Assembly (NCBI GenBank): GCA_030830765.1
Contig: JAURMJ010000069.1
Coordinates: 1 to 6,158, forward strand
DNA: 6,158 nucleotides
Source of the DNA: Quisquiliibacterium sp.
GTDB lineage: Bacteria; Pseudomonadota; Gammaproteobacteria; Burkholderiales; Burkholderiaceae_E
Direction of reading: 5' to 3'
Shown one piece after another: positions 1 to 6,158 of the stretch (position 1 is the stretch's first letter; every line of letters starts with the position of its first letter). A program made the position numbers and the translations under genes. The notes below the pieces were generated by a model. That model made no database searches, had not been told where the DNA came from, and saw only the letters and a list, made by a program, of their open reading frames with translations.

Positions 1-20
1 ATCTCGTACGAGTCGAGTGA
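1..20 (+). CDS. rpmD: 50S ribosomal protein L30 (uL30), 3' end only
   Basis: Only the last codons are inside the window. Reading from position 3 gives Leu-Val-Arg-Val-Glu and then TGA (18-20), with a partial codon at 1-2. Bacterial L30 proteins usually end in a motif like (S)(Y/F)(L/M)VKVE(E), and rpmD is the usual gene directly before rplO, so a very short piece can still be assigned. L30 is a small protein of the large ribosomal subunit. The stop is 13 nt before the rplO start, as expected in one operon. The call rests on position and five residues. Confidence 0.75.
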
Positions 21-33
21 ACTGGAGCACGAC

Positions 34-465
34 ATGCGATTGAACGCTCTGAAGCCCGCTGAAGGTAGCAAGCACGCCAGCAAGCGCGTCGGCCGCGGTA
101 TCGGTTCCGGCATGGGCAAGACCGCTACGCGCGGTCACAAAGGTCAGCATTCGCGGGCCGGTGGGTCGCACAAGGCCGGGTTCGAGGGTGGGCAGATGCC
201 TCTCCAGCGCCGGCTCCCCAAGCGTGGGTTCAAGTCAATGATGGCTGGGGATACCGCTCAGGTACGGCTTTCCGACCTGGAGCGCCTGACTTCGTCTGAA
301 GTTGACCTGCTCACACTGAAGGCTGCTGGTGTTGTCTCCCAACTGGCCAAGGGCGCGAAGGTATTTCTGTCGGGCAAGCTGTCGCGCAGTGTGGCTCTGA
401 AGGGCATCGGTGCGACAAAGGGTGCAAAGGCGGCCATTGAAGCGGCCGGCGGTTCCGTCGCGTAA
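34..465 (+). CDS. rplO: 50S ribosomal protein L15 (uL15)
   Basis: Codes for 143 residues, the normal length for bacterial L15, a late-assembling 23S rRNA-binding protein of the large subunit. The glycine-rich basic N-terminal extension is clear: [11 protein letters not shown] at about residues 20-30, followed by GHKGQ and then [16 protein letters not shown] at 51-66, both typical of the family. The C-terminal half is the globular alpha/beta domain, ending in AAGGSVA. The ATG at 34 is preceded by TGGAG (23-27) at good spacing, which supports this start. It follows rpmD and precedes secY, the standard spc operon order. Confidence 0.98.
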   Translation: MRLNALKPAEGSKHASKRVGRGIGSGMGKTATRGHKGQHSRAGGSHKAGFEGGQMPLQRRLPKRGFKSMMAGDTAQVRLSDLERLTSSEVDLLTLKAAGVVSQLAKGAKVFLSGKLSRSVALKGIGATKGAKAAIEAAGGSVA

Positions 466-508
466 TCACGACATTCAGCTAGAAACCTAAAAGACAGGCG
501 ACACGCGA

Positions 509-1837
509 GTGGCTACCAGCTCAGCAGCAATGGCAAAATCAGGCAAGTTCGGCGACTTGAAGCGCCGACTCTGGTTTTTGCTGCTTGCGCTCGTCGTCTA
601 CCGCATTGGAGCCCATATCCCGGTTCCCGGGATCGACCCTGATCAGCTGGCCAATCTGTTCAAGGATCAGCGCACCGGGCTTCTGGGCATGTTCAACATG
701 TTTTCGGGCGGTGCATTGAGCCGGTTCACGGTGTTCGCGCTCGGGATCATGCCGTACATCTCCGCGTCGATCATCATGCAGTTGATGACGGTTGTGGTGC
801 CCCAGCTTGAAGCCCTTAAAAAAGAGGGTGAGGCTGGTCGACGCACAATAACGAAGTACACCCGCTGGTTCACCGTCGGACTGGCCACGTTTCAGGCGAT
901 CGGCATTGCAATCGCGCTTGAATCTCAGCCTGGTCTTGTACTGGATCCGGGGTTTCAGTTTCGCTTCACGGCGGCAGTCTCTCTGGTGACTGGAACGATG
1001 TTCCTGATGTGGCTTGGAGAGCAGATCACGGAGCGCGGTCTTGGCAATGGCATCTCGATCATCATCTTCGCCGGGATTGCCGCAGGTCTGCCGAGCGCGC
1101 TGGGCGGAATGGGTGAATTGATTCGGACCGGGTCTCTCAGTGCCTTCATCGGCCTGGTGATTGTCGCGCTCGTAGTGTTAGTGACAGCAGCAGTCGTTTT
1201 TGTCGAGCGGGGGCAGCGTAAGATCACGGTCAATTACGCCAAGCGCCAGGTGGGTAACCGGGTCTATGGGGGACAGTCTTCGCATCTGCCGCTGAAGCTG
1301 AATATGTCGGGTGTCATTCCTCCGATCTTTGCTTCATCGATCATTCTGTTTCCCGCAACGCTGGCCCAGTGGTTCACTTCAGGGGACACAAGCAACCCGG
1401 TGATCAGGGTGTTGAAGGATGTTGCCGGAACCCTGTCTCCCGGGCAGCCGATCTATATTTTGTTGTATGCCTGCGCAATCGTGTTCTTCTGCTTCTTTTA
1501 CACGGCGCTCGTATTCAACAGCCGTGACACGGCGGACAATTTAAAGAAGAGTGGTGCGTTTGTGCCCGGGATCCGTCCTGGTGAACAGACTGCCCGCTAC
1601 ATTGATCGAATCCTGATGCGGCTTACGGCTTCAGGTGCGGTTTACATCACGGCAGTCTGTCTGTTGCCGGAGTTTCTTGTCCTGAAATGGAACGTCCCGT
1701 TCTATTTCGGCGGAACCTCGTTGCTGATTATCGTTGTAGTGACAATGGACTTCATGAATCAGGTTCAGGCGTACGTGATGTCGCATCAGTACGAGAGCCT
1801 GCTCAAGAAGAGTGGGACGAAGGGGTTGGGGGTCTGA
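509..1837 (+). CDS. secY: Protein translocase subunit SecY
   Basis: Codes for 442 residues, matching the usual ~440 for SecY, the channel-forming core of the inner-membrane SecYEG translocon that exports and inserts unfolded proteins with SecA or the ribosome. Visible landmarks are the N-terminal [14 protein letters not shown], the plug region around residues 61-72 ([12 protein letters not shown]), a basic cytoplasmic loop [12 protein letters not shown] (101-111), the FVERGQRK loop near 231-238, and [11 protein letters not shown] at 351-361. The last carries the conserved loop arginine R356 needed for SecA/ribosome contact in this family. About ten hydrophobic membrane segments are readable. 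The start is GTG at 509: it gives an N-terminus of the length seen in betaproteobacterial SecY. ATG at 530 would cut that short. The ribosome binding site is weak (AGG at about 496-498). It lies in the normal slot between rplO and infA. Confidence 0.97.
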   Translation: MATSSAAMAKSGKFGDLKRRLWFLLLALVVYRIGAHIPVPGIDPDQLANLFKDQRTGLLGMFNMFSGGALSRFTVFALGIMPYISASIIMQLMTVVVPQLEALKKEGEAGRRTITKYTRWFTVGLATFQAIGIAIALESQPGLVLDPGFQFRFTAAVSLVTGTMFLMWLGEQITERGLGNGISIIIFAGIAAGLPSALGGMGELIRTGSLSAFIGLVIVALVVLVTAAVVFVERGQRKITVNYAKRQVGNRVYGGQSSHLPLKLNMSGVIPPIFASSIILFPATLAQWFTSGDTSNPVIRVLKDVAGTLSPGQPIYILLYACAIVFFCFFYTALVFNSRDTADNLKKSGAFVPGIRPGEQTARYIDRILMRLTASGAVYITAVCLLPEFLVLKWNVPFYFGGTSLLIIVVVTMDFMNQVQAYVMSHQYESLLKKSGTKGLGV

Positions 1838-1856
1838 GAGCTGCTTGCTGGCTCTC
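1836..1856 (+). other. Small hairpin overlapping the secY stop codon
   Basis: GAGAGC (1836-1841) is perfectly complementary to GCTCTC (1851-1856). Two further G-U pairs could bring the loop down to five bases. The stem starts within the secY TGA codon and is not followed by a T-run, so it is not a terminator. It might stabilise or help process the mRNA 3' of secY, but a 6-bp stem can occur by chance. Confidence 0.3.
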
Positions 1857-1895
1857 CGGATAGAAGCAACAGCGTGCGATTTTGATCTGCACCAA

Positions 1896-2114
1896 ATGAG
1901 CAAGGAAGACGTTATCCAGATGCAGGGGGAGGTCGTTGAAAACCTCCCGAATGCAACCTTCCGAGTAAGGCTGGAGAACGGGCATGTGGTACTCGGTCAT
2001 GTTTCAGGGAAGATGCGAATGAATTACATCCGGATTCTTCCCGGGGACAAAGTAACCGTTGAATTGACGCCCTACGATTTATCGAGGGCGAGGATCGTCT
2101 TCAGGACCAAATAA
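1896..2114 (+). CDS. infA: Translation initiation factor IF-1
   Basis: Codes for 72 residues, exactly the usual bacterial IF-1 length. IF-1 is a single OB-fold protein that occupies the 30S A site during initiation and helps IF-2 and IF-3. The sequence [13 protein letters not shown], then [27 protein letters not shown] and the C-terminal [13 protein letters not shown], is almost unchanged from the family consensus. The reading frame is open further upstream (to an ATG at 1812 inside secY), but those 28 codons do not resemble IF-1, so ATG 1896 is the start. No clear Shine-Dalgarno motif precedes it. Placement between secY and rpmJ is typical of betaproteobacteria and many other bacteria; in E. 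coli infA lies elsewhere. Confidence 0.97.
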   Translation: MSKEDVIQMQGEVVENLPNATFRVRLENGHVVLGHVSGKMRMNYIRILPGDKVTVELTPYDLSRARIVFRTK

Positions 2115-2138
2115 GGTTCTTGGGAATCAAGCAGGCTC

Positions 2139-2143
2139 GAGGT
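2139..2143 (+). promoter_or_regulatory. Ribosome binding site of rpmJ
   Basis: GAGGT at 2139-2143 lies four bases before the ATG at 2148. It fixes the start of the very short rpmJ gene and rules out using the second ATG four codons in. Confidence 0.75.
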
Positions 2144-2147
2144 AACC

Positions 2148-2261
2148 ATGAAAGTAATGGCATCGGTCAAGAAAATGTGCCGCAAGTGCAAAGTGATCAA
2201 GCGTAACGGCGTCGTCCGTGTGATTTGTGCTGATCCGCGTCACAAGCAGCGCCAGGGTTAA
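2148..2261 (+). CDS. rpmJ: 50S ribosomal protein L36 (bL36), zinc-binding form
   Basis: A 37-codon gene reading [20 protein letters not shown] and ending [12 protein letters not shown], the normal length and ending for L36, the smallest large-subunit protein. Residues C11, C14, C27 and H32 form the zinc ribbon (CxxC...C...H), so this is the zinc-containing (C+) version. It packs against 23S rRNA near the peptidyl transferase region. The start is set by GAGGT just upstream. It ends 10 nt before rpsM, linking the spc and alpha blocks. It is easy to miss because of its size. Confidence 0.97.
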   Translation: MKVMASVKKMCRKCKVIKRNGVVRVICADPRHKQRQG

Positions 2262-2271
2262 GAGGTAAGAC

Positions 2272-2637
2272 ATGGCACGTATCGCCGGAATTAACATTCC
2301 CGACCGTCAACATACCGAAATCGGTTTGACGGCTATTTACGGAATCGGACGCACCCGCGCCCGAGAGATCTGCGACGCCGCTGGCGTTCTGCCGTCGAAA
2401 AAGGTTAAAGACCTGAACGACGCTGAACTAGAGCGTATTCGTGAGCAGCTCTCCCGCTTCACCGTCGAGGGCGACCTGCGGCGTGAAGTGTCGATGTCGA
2501 TCAAGCGCCTGATGGACCTTGGTTGCTACCGTGGTCTGCGGCATCGCCGTGGTCTGCCGGTTCGCGGCCAGCGAACCCGTACCAATGCGCGTACCCGCAA
2601 AGGCCCGCGCAAGGCCGGCATCGCGCTGAAGAAGTAA
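2272..2637 (+). CDS. rpsM: 30S ribosomal protein S13 (uS13)
   Basis: Codes for 121 residues, the length usual in betaproteobacteria. S13 sits in the head of the small subunit, contacts the P-site tRNA and forms bridges to the large subunit. The N-terminus [10 protein letters not shown], the helix-hairpin-helix-like YGIGRTRA (23-30), the [32 protein letters not shown] block (69-100) and the basic tail [14 protein letters not shown] (101-114) are all family hallmarks. GAGGT at 2262-2266 is well spaced before ATG 2272. It is the first gene of the classical alpha operon. Only 10 nt separate it from rpmJ, so it is probably read through from spc rather than from a promoter of its own in the gap. 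Confidence 0.98.
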   Translation: MARIAGINIPDRQHTEIGLTAIYGIGRTRAREICDAAGVLPSKKVKDLNDAELERIREQLSRFTVEGDLRREVSMSIKRLMDLGCYRGLRHRRGLPVRGQRTRTNARTRKGPRKAGIALKK

Positions 2638-2654
2638 ACGGAGGCTAAATCAAG

Positions 2655-3071
2655 ATGGCAACGAAACCCCAATCGTCGGCAGCCGCTGCCGCAGCATCGC
2701 GGATGCGTAAGAAGTCCAAGAAGAACATCTCGGACGGTATTGCGCATGTTCATGCCTCGTTCAATAACACGATCATCACGATTACCGATCGGCAGGGCAA
2801 TGCGCTGTCATGGGCAACGTCCGGTGGCGCAGGCTTCAAGGGTTCTCGCAAGTCGACACCGTTTGCTGCGCAGGTCGCTGCAGAAGCTGCCGGTCGTGCG
2901 GCCCAGGAATGCGGTATCAAGAACCTCGAGGTTCAGATCCGTGGTCCCGGTCCGGGGCGTGAGTCTTCCGTACGTGCGCTGAATGCGCTTGGCATCAAGA
3001 TCACCCAGATTCAGGATGTCACGCCAATCCCGCACAATGGCTGCCGGCCGCCAAAGCGCCGTCGCATCTAA
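2655..3071 (+). CDS. rpsK: 30S ribosomal protein S11 (uS11)
   Basis: Codes for 138 residues, about nine longer than E. coli S11. The extra length is an alanine- and serine-rich N-terminal stretch (residues 7-15) ahead of the basic [11 protein letters not shown]11 binds 16S rRNA on the platform near the E site. The conserved core includes [18 protein letters not shown] (28-45), [14 protein letters not shown] (60-73), [14 protein letters not shown] (97-110) and the C-terminal [12 protein letters not shown] (126-137). GGAGG at 2640-2644 precedes the ATG. A 17-nt gap separates it from rpsM; the gap after it to rpsD is unusually long and structured. Confidence 0.98.
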   Translation: MATKPQSSAAAAAASRMRKKSKKNISDGIAHVHASFNNTIITITDRQGNALSWATSGGAGFKGSRKSTPFAAQVAAEAAGRAAQECGIKNLEVQIRGPGPGRESSVRALNALGIKITQIQDVTPIPHNGCRPPKRRRI

Positions 3072-3097
3072 GTTTTAAGGCTGGCACCCGGCGGCCT

Positions 3098-3118
3098 GGG
3101 GCGCGTTCTCTGCGTCCC
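3098..3118 (+). other. Hairpin 1 in the rpsK-rpsD leader
   Basis: GGGGCGCG (3098-3105) pairs with TGCGTCCC (3111-3118) through eight pairs, two of them G-U, around a TTCTC loop. A competing stem, CCCGA (3116-3120) with TCGGG (3124-3128) around a three-base loop, uses the same bases 3116-3118, so the two are mutually exclusive. Confidence 0.4.
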
Positions 3119-3140
3119 GAAGGTCGGGCAAAAGACCACC

Positions 3141-3185
3141 GTCTGTCACCTGGCACACGCTTGTCAGGCAAATACCAAGACAGAC
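3141..3185 (+). other. Two-tier hairpin 2 in the rpsK-rpsD leader
   Basis: The outer arms GTCTGTC (3141-3147) and GACAGAC (3179-3185) are a perfect 7-bp inverted repeat. Inside, CCTGGCA (3149-3155) pairs with TGTCAGG (3162-3168) through seven pairs, one of them G-U, with loop CACGCT. An asymmetric internal loop (3169-3178, CAAATACCAA) lies on the 3' side, the kind of unpaired purine-rich patch a protein could recognise. Confidence 0.45.
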
Positions 3186-3195
3186 TAACCGCGAC

Positions 3196-3213
3196 GCGCG
3201 CTACCGGGCGCGC
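3196..3213 (+). other. GC-only hairpin 3 before the rpsD ribosome binding site
   Basis: GCGCGC (3196-3201) and GCGCGC (3208-3213) enclose the loop TACCGG. A competing outer pairing, ACGCG (3194-3198) with CGCGT (3215-3219), is also possible. The stem ends 13 bases before AAGGA of rpsD. Confidence 0.4.
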
Positions 3214-3237
3214 CCGCGTATTACACAAGGAAATACT

Positions 3238-3861
3238 GTGGCACGTTATACCGGACCGAAGGCGAAACTGTCCCGCCGCGAAGGCACGGACCTGTTTCTA
3301 AAGAGCGCGCGTCGCGCGCTCGATTCCAAATGCAAGCTTGACAGTAAACCGGGTCAGCATGGCCGTACTTCGGGTGCGCGCACGTCTGACTTCGGCTTGC
3401 AGCTTCGCGAAAAGCAGAAGGTCAAGCGGATGTACGGTGTTCTTGAGCGCCAGTTCCGTCGCTACTATGCCGAGGCCGTCCGTCGTCGTGGTAACACCGG
3501 CGAGAAACTGCTCCAGCTTTTGGAGTGCCGTCTCGATAACGTCGTTTATCGGATGGGGTTTGGCTCGACTCGGGCGGAGGCGCGTCAGCTGGTCAGCCAT
3601 AAAGCCATTACTCTCAATGGCAAGACCGCGAACATTCCTTCGATCATGGTCAAGCCAAGCGACATCGTTGGAATTCGCGAAGGTGCCAAGAAGCAGGCCC
3701 GGATTCAGGATTCATTGAATCTGGCTGATCAAGGCGGCCTGCCTGGATGGGTTTCGGTTGACAAGAACAAGCTGGAAGGCGTGTTCAAGTCGGTACCGGA
3801 TCGTGCCGATCTGTCGCAGGACATCAACGAAAGCCTGATCGTCGAGTTGTACTCGCGTTAA
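3238..3861 (+). CDS. rpsD: 30S ribosomal protein S4 (uS4)
   Basis: Codes for 207 residues, typical of proteobacterial S4, a primary 16S rRNA-binding protein that nucleates 30S body assembly and affects decoding fidelity. In E. coli it also represses translation of the alpha operon. The N-terminal half reads [26 protein letters not shown] with [39 protein letters not shown] (39-77). The S4 RNA-binding fold follows at about 97-160 ([27 protein letters not shown]), and the ending [12 protein letters not shown] is standard. Only two cysteines (C32, C97) are present, so this is the zinc-free form. It starts with GTG at 3238, six bases after AAGGA (3227-3231). It is separated from rpsK by a structured 166-nt gap and followed 16 nt later by rpoA. 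Confidence 0.98.
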   Translation: MARYTGPKAKLSRREGTDLFLKSARRALDSKCKLDSKPGQHGRTSGARTSDFGLQLREKQKVKRMYGVLERQFRRYYAEAVRRRGNTGEKLLQLLECRLDNVVYRMGFGSTRAEARQLVSHKAITLNGKTANIPSIMVKPSDIVGIREGAKKQARIQDSLNLADQGGLPGWVSVDKNKLEGVFKSVPDRADLSQDINESLIVELYSR

Positions 3862-3864
3862 TCA

Positions 3865-3870
3865 AAGGGA
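3865..3870 (+). promoter_or_regulatory. Ribosome binding site of rpoA
   Basis: AAGGGA lies seven bases before ATG 3878. It chooses that start over the in-frame ATG at 3890, which has no comparable motif. Confidence 0.7.
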
Positions 3871-3877
3871 TTCCTCT

Positions 3878-4867
3878 ATGCAGACAGCCATGTTGAAGCC
3901 GCGGATCGTCGAGGTCGAGCAACTCGGGCCGTCGCACGCCCGCGTTGTGATGGAACCGTTCGAGCGCGGCTACGGACACACGTTGGGCAATGCGCTGCGT
4001 CGGGTTCTGCTGTCGTCGATGGTTGGTTATGCGCCGACCGAAGTCCAGATCACCGGGGTCGTGCACGAGTATTCGACCATCGATGGTGTTCGTGAAGACG
4101 TCGTCGATTTGCTGTTGAACCTGAAGGGTGTCGTATTCAAGATGCACAATCGGGACGAGGTCTTCCTCACCCTGCGCAAGGAAGGCGCTGGCCCGGTGAC
4201 CGCAGCTGATATTGACCTCCCGCACGATGTCGAAGTTGTAAACCCCGAGCACATGATTGCCATGTTGACCCAGGGCGGTGCGATTGAGATGCAGATCAAG
4301 GTTGAGCGCGGTCGCGGCTATGTGCCTGGCACCGTGCGCAACCTGGGCGAGGCCAGTAAGACCATTGGTCGTATTGTTCTCGATGCATCATTTTCTCCCG
4401 TGCGACGAGTCAGCTACACGGTTGAAAGTGCGCGGGTTGAGCAGCGAACCGACCTGGATCGTCTGATTGTCGATGTTGAGACCAATGGTGTCGTTGTACC
4501 TGAAGAGGCAGTTCGCCAGTCGGCTCGAATTCTTGTCGAGCAACTGTCGGTTTTTGCTGTACTCGAAGGGGGCGGCGAGCATTCGTCTGATGTCTCTATC
4601 GGTGGTCGTGCAGGCCCGCAGGTCGATCCGATTCTGCTGCGCCCGGTTGATGACCTCGAGTTGACAGTTCGGTCAGCGAACTGTCTGAAGGCCGAGAACA
4701 TCTTCTACATCGGCGACCTGATCCAGCGAACCGAGATCGAATTGCTCAAGACCCCGAATTTGGGTCGTAAATCGCTGAATGAAATCAAAGAAGTGCTCGC
4801 TTCGCGTGGGCTCACGCTGGGCATGTCTCTCGAAAACTGGCCGCCGGCTGGTCTCGAGCGTCCCTGA
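3878..4867 (+). CDS. rpoA: DNA-directed RNA polymerase subunit alpha
   Basis: Codes for 329 residues, the same length as E. coli alpha. The subunit dimerises to nucleate core RNA polymerase and contacts promoter UP elements and activators. The N-terminal domain (to about 235) has [24 protein letters not shown] (25-48), [25 protein letters not shown] (60-84), GRGYVPG (145-151) and [26 protein letters not shown] (169-194). After a short [14 protein letters not shown] linker, the C-terminal domain begins near 248 with [28 protein letters not shown]265, N268, C269, K271, G296, K298 and S299 fall at the positions used for UP-element and CRP contacts in E. coli. ATG 3878 is chosen for its AAGGGA site. 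It sits between rpsD and rplQ as in most bacteria. Confidence 0.98.
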   Translation: MQTAMLKPRIVEVEQLGPSHARVVMEPFERGYGHTLGNALRRVLLSSMVGYAPTEVQITGVVHEYSTIDGVREDVVDLLLNLKGVVFKMHNRDEVFLTLRKEGAGPVTAADIDLPHDVEVVNPEHMIAMLTQGGAIEMQIKVERGRGYVPGTVRNLGEASKTIGRIVLDASFSPVRRVSYTVESARVEQRTDLDRLIVDVETNGVVVPEEAVRQSARILVEQLSVFAVLEGGGEHSSDVSIGGRAGPQVDPILLRPVDDLELTVRSANCLKAENIFYIGDLIQRTEIELLKTPNLGRKSLNEIKEVLASRGLTLGMSLENWPPAGLERP

Positions 4868-4903
4868 GCAAACGCAACGCATTGAAGGCACAAGGATCAA
4901 ACC

Positions 4904-5299
4904 ATGCGTCATCGTCACGGACTCCGTAAACTGAACCGTACCAGCAGCCATCGCGAAGCGATGCTGCGTAATATGTGCAACTCGCTGCTGCGGCACGAGT
5001 TGATCAAAACCACCTTGCCTAAGGCCAAGGAATTGCGCCGCGTGGTTGAGCCACTCATCACGCTCGGCAAAAAGCCCTCTCTGGCCAATCGCCGTCTGGC
5101 TTTCGATCGTCTGCGCGACCGTGAAATGGTCGTCAAGATTTTCAATGAGCTTGGTCCGCGTTATGCCACCCGTAACGGTGGTTACCTGCGGATCCTGAAG
5201 TTCGGCTTCCGCGTTGGGGATAATGCTCCGATGGCGCTGGTGGAACTGATGGATCGTCCGGAAGTTGTGGTTGAGGAAGCCACCACCTCCGAGTCCTGA
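4904..5299 (+). CDS. rplQ: 50S ribosomal protein L17 (bL17)
   Basis: Codes for 131 residues, close to the 127 of E. coli L17, a large-subunit protein near the peptide exit tunnel. The N-terminal [56 protein letters not shown] is the family signature, followed by [54 protein letters not shown]. The last dozen residues are an acidic variable tail ([11 protein letters not shown]). AAGGA at 4892-4896 lies seven bases before ATG 4904. It is the last gene of the alpha operon; a terminator follows 47 nt after its stop. Confidence 0.98.
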   Translation: MRHRHGLRKLNRTSSHREAMLRNMCNSLLRHELIKTTLPKAKELRRVVEPLITLGKKPSLANRRLAFDRLRDREMVVKIFNELGPRYATRNGGYLRILKFGFRVGDNAPMALVELMDRPEVVVEEATTSES

Positions 5300-5346
5300 T
5301 CGGCTTGGTTGGCACGTTCCGTTCTGCGTGTCAGACGGAGCGCGAG

Positions 5347-5392
5347 TCGGGCGTCGTACCGCGATTGTGGTGCGAACGCCCGATTGTCTTTT
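5347..5392 (+). terminator. Rho-independent terminator of the ribosomal operon
   Basis: TCGGGCGT (5347-5354) pairs perfectly with ACGCCCGA (5376-5383). Inside it, CGTACCGC (5355-5362) pairs with GTGGTGCG (5367-5374) with two G-U pairs and a GATT loop. A5375 is the only bulge. The 16-bp stem is directly followed by the T-rich TTGTCTTTT (5384-5392). Placed after rplQ, it would end the spc-alpha transcript and set the following ABC gene apart as a separate unit. Confidence 0.88.
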
Positions 5393-5447
5393 GAAGCGCC
5401 GAGGGTTCCTGCAACTTGCTGGTGCTCGGGTGCACAGGGCATCTGCG

Positions 5448-5473
5448 GCGTCCCAGATATCTTTTCTGGGCGC
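5448..5473 (+). other. Second hairpin upstream of the ABC gene
   Basis: CCCAGA (5452-5457) pairs with TCTGGG (5465-5470) around a seven-base loop. GCG (5448-5450) and CGC (5471-5473) extend it past a bulged T5451. No good T-run follows (TCTGTTG), so it could be a backup terminator or a leader structure of the downstream gene. The rest of the 5300-5516 gap shows no gene and no confident promoter. Confidence 0.4.
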
Positions 5474-5516
5474 TCTGTTGAGTCGTAAGCGCAATCGTTC
5501 TGCTTCGTGACCTGCC

Positions 5517-6158
5517 ATGTCAATCGAAAGAGTCCAAGCTGACGAAGTTACCTCGCCGTCTGAGCATCAGCGGAGCGCTGATTCGTCGGTGCTGCGTGTT
5601 CAAGGCCTCATCAAGTGCTTTGGCGAATCCCGTGCGGTCGATAACTTGTCTTTCCAGGTCCGGGCGGGTGAGTGCTTTGGATTACTCGGTCCGAATGGAG
5701 CAGGAAAAAGTACGACCCTCAAACTGCTTCTGGGCCTGACCGAAGCGGATGAGGGCACGATTGATTTGTTGGGTTATCCAATCCCGAGCGCGGCGCCGGC
5801 GGCGCGGCGTCATGTCGGGGTTGTGCCCCAGAATGACGCGCTTGATCCTGAGTTCACAGTCGCAGAGAACCTGCTGGTCTTCGGTCGATATTTCGGCATC
5901 CCGCGCAGTCAACTGCAATTAAAGCTCCCCGGCCTACTCGAGTTTGCCGGGCTCTCGGCGAGAGCGGATTCCAGGATTCAGGACCTTTCCGGGGGAATGA
6001 AGCGACGTTTGATGATTGCTCGAGCGTTAATGCATGAGCCGCAATTGTTGATTCTAGATGAACCGTTTTCGGGTTTTGATCCGATCAATGCGAATATGCT
6101 AAAAGATGAGATATTGGGTTTAAAAGAACGTGGAACAACTATTTTATTCTCTACTCAT
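5517..6158 (+). CDS. ABC transporter ATP-binding protein, NodI-like, 3'-truncated and possibly chimeric
   Basis: The frame is open for 214 codons to the right edge, with no stop. It is the nucleotide-binding subunit of an ABC-2 type exporter, expected to pair with a NodJ-like permease beyond the edge. Motifs from the ATG: Walker A GPNGAGKST (58-66), Q-loop Q105 in VGVVPQNDALD, FTVAENLLVFGRYFGI (113-128), signature LSGGMKRRL (157-165), Walker B LLILDEP (177-183), D-loop GFD (186-188), H-loop H214. Up to about residue 170 the sequence is closest in style to NodI (AGECFGLLGPNGAGKST, LLVFGRYFG). From about 183 it changes to PFSGFDPINANMLKDEI and TTILFSTH, wording I associate with Bacteroidetes ATPases, while GC falls to ~35%. 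A stop at 5508-5510 bounds the frame. ATG 5517 has no Shine-Dalgarno; GTG 5589, behind GGAG at 5572-5575, is an alternative start. Substrate unknown. Confidence 0.85.
   Translation, partial: MSIERVQADEVTSPSEHQRSADSSVLRVQGLIKCFGESRAVDNLSFQVRAGECFGLLGPNGAGKSTTLKLLLGLTEADEGTIDLLGYPIPSAAPAARRHVGVVPQNDALDPEFTVAENLLVFGRYFGIPRSQLQLKLPGLLEFAGLSARADSRIQDLSGGMKRRLMIARALMHEPQLLILDEPFSGFDPINANMLKDEILGLKERGTTILFSTH

Larger units (their letters stand above)
3072..3237 (+). promoter_or_regulatory. Structured 166-nt leader between rpsK and rpsD
   Basis: This gap is several times longer than the other gaps from rpmJ to rplQ (10-36 nt) and holds no convincing coding frame. By eye it can form several hairpins: 3098-3118, an alternative 3116-3128 that uses the same CCC bases, a two-tier stem at 3141-3185, and a GC-only stem at 3196-3213. 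The AAGGA ribosome binding site of rpsD follows at 3227-3231. None of the stems has a T-run, so this is not an intrinsic terminator. Since S4 is the known repressor of the alpha operon in E. coli, a translational control or mRNA-processing element is a reasonable guess. Nothing in the sequence proves it. Confidence 0.45.

Noticed and set aside
1812..1895. Upstream extension of the infA reading frame from an ATG inside secY
   Set aside because: The extra 28 residues do not match IF-1, which is 72 residues from ATG 1896 in this group.
2655..2700. Alanine/serine-rich start of rpsK as a sign of a wrong start codon
   Set aside because: The GGAGG site fits ATG 2655, and S11 N-termini vary in length among proteobacteria.
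3081..3156. Direct repeat CTGGCAC at 3081-3087 and 3150-3156
   Set aside because: Seven bases within a GC-rich gap is expected by chance, and the second copy is better explained as a hairpin arm.
3161..3189. Possible promoter in the rpsK-rpsD gap (TTGTCA, 17 bases, ACTAAC)
   Set aside because: The -35 is one mismatch off but the -10 matches only three of six, and the bases belong to the two-tier hairpin, which explains them better.
3824..4252. 142-residue minus-strand open frame opposite rpsD and rpoA
   Set aside because: Antisense shadow of conserved coding sequence with no family features or ribosome binding site.
5265..5510. 81-residue plus-strand frame overlapping the end of rplQ and the gap
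   Set aside because: It starts inside rplQ in another frame, runs through both hairpins including the terminator, and resembles nothing known.
5393..5516. Search for a promoter of the ABC gene
   Set aside because: No pair of -35 and -10 boxes with acceptable spacing and match could be found by eye, so none is annotated.
4673..5518. 281-residue open frame on the minus strand opposite rpoA and rplQ
   Set aside because: It lies entirely opposite two highly conserved genes and the terminator, has no recognisable domain and low-complexity basic sequence, and looks like a shadow of codon bias.

Overview
The window is the distal half of a bacterial ribosomal-protein supercluster, all on the + strand. 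It runs from the end of the spc block through the alpha block and ends in an incomplete ABC-transporter ATPase gene. Gene order is rpmD (last codons only), rplO, secY, infA, rpmJ, rpsM, rpsK, rpsD, rpoA, rplQ, then a terminator and a NodI-like ATPase that runs off the right edge. infA lying between secY and rpmJ, S4 without an N-terminal zinc cysteine cluster, and the protein sequences of SecY, RpoA and S13 all suggest a betaproteobacterium. The order within that class cannot be fixed by eye. Base composition is moderately GC-rich (about 57-60% where counted, 5881-6000).

Layout. Positions 1-2261 are the spc distal part: translocon core SecY flanked by L15, IF-1 and L36. Positions 2262-5299 are the alpha part: S13, S11, S4, RNA polymerase alpha and L17. 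Most gaps are under 60 nt, which fits one polycistronic unit coupling ribosome assembly, protein export and transcription. The exception is a 166-nt gap between rpsK and rpsD filled with potential RNA hairpins. A strong rho-independent terminator at 5347-5392 closes the unit after rplQ.

From 5517 to the right edge is the 5' part of an ABC ATPase. It reads as a proteobacterial NodI/DrrA-type protein as far as Walker B. Its last ~100 nt then drop to about 35% GC and encode a D-loop-to-H-loop segment that looks like Bacteroidetes-type ABC ATPases. This is the most anomalous signal in the window, and I read it as a probable chimeric join at a contig end.

Overall this is mainly conserved housekeeping sequence. 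I see no convincing new gene system. The two places worth a second look are the structured rpsK-rpsD gap (possible S4 or RNA-processing element) and the composition break at the right end.
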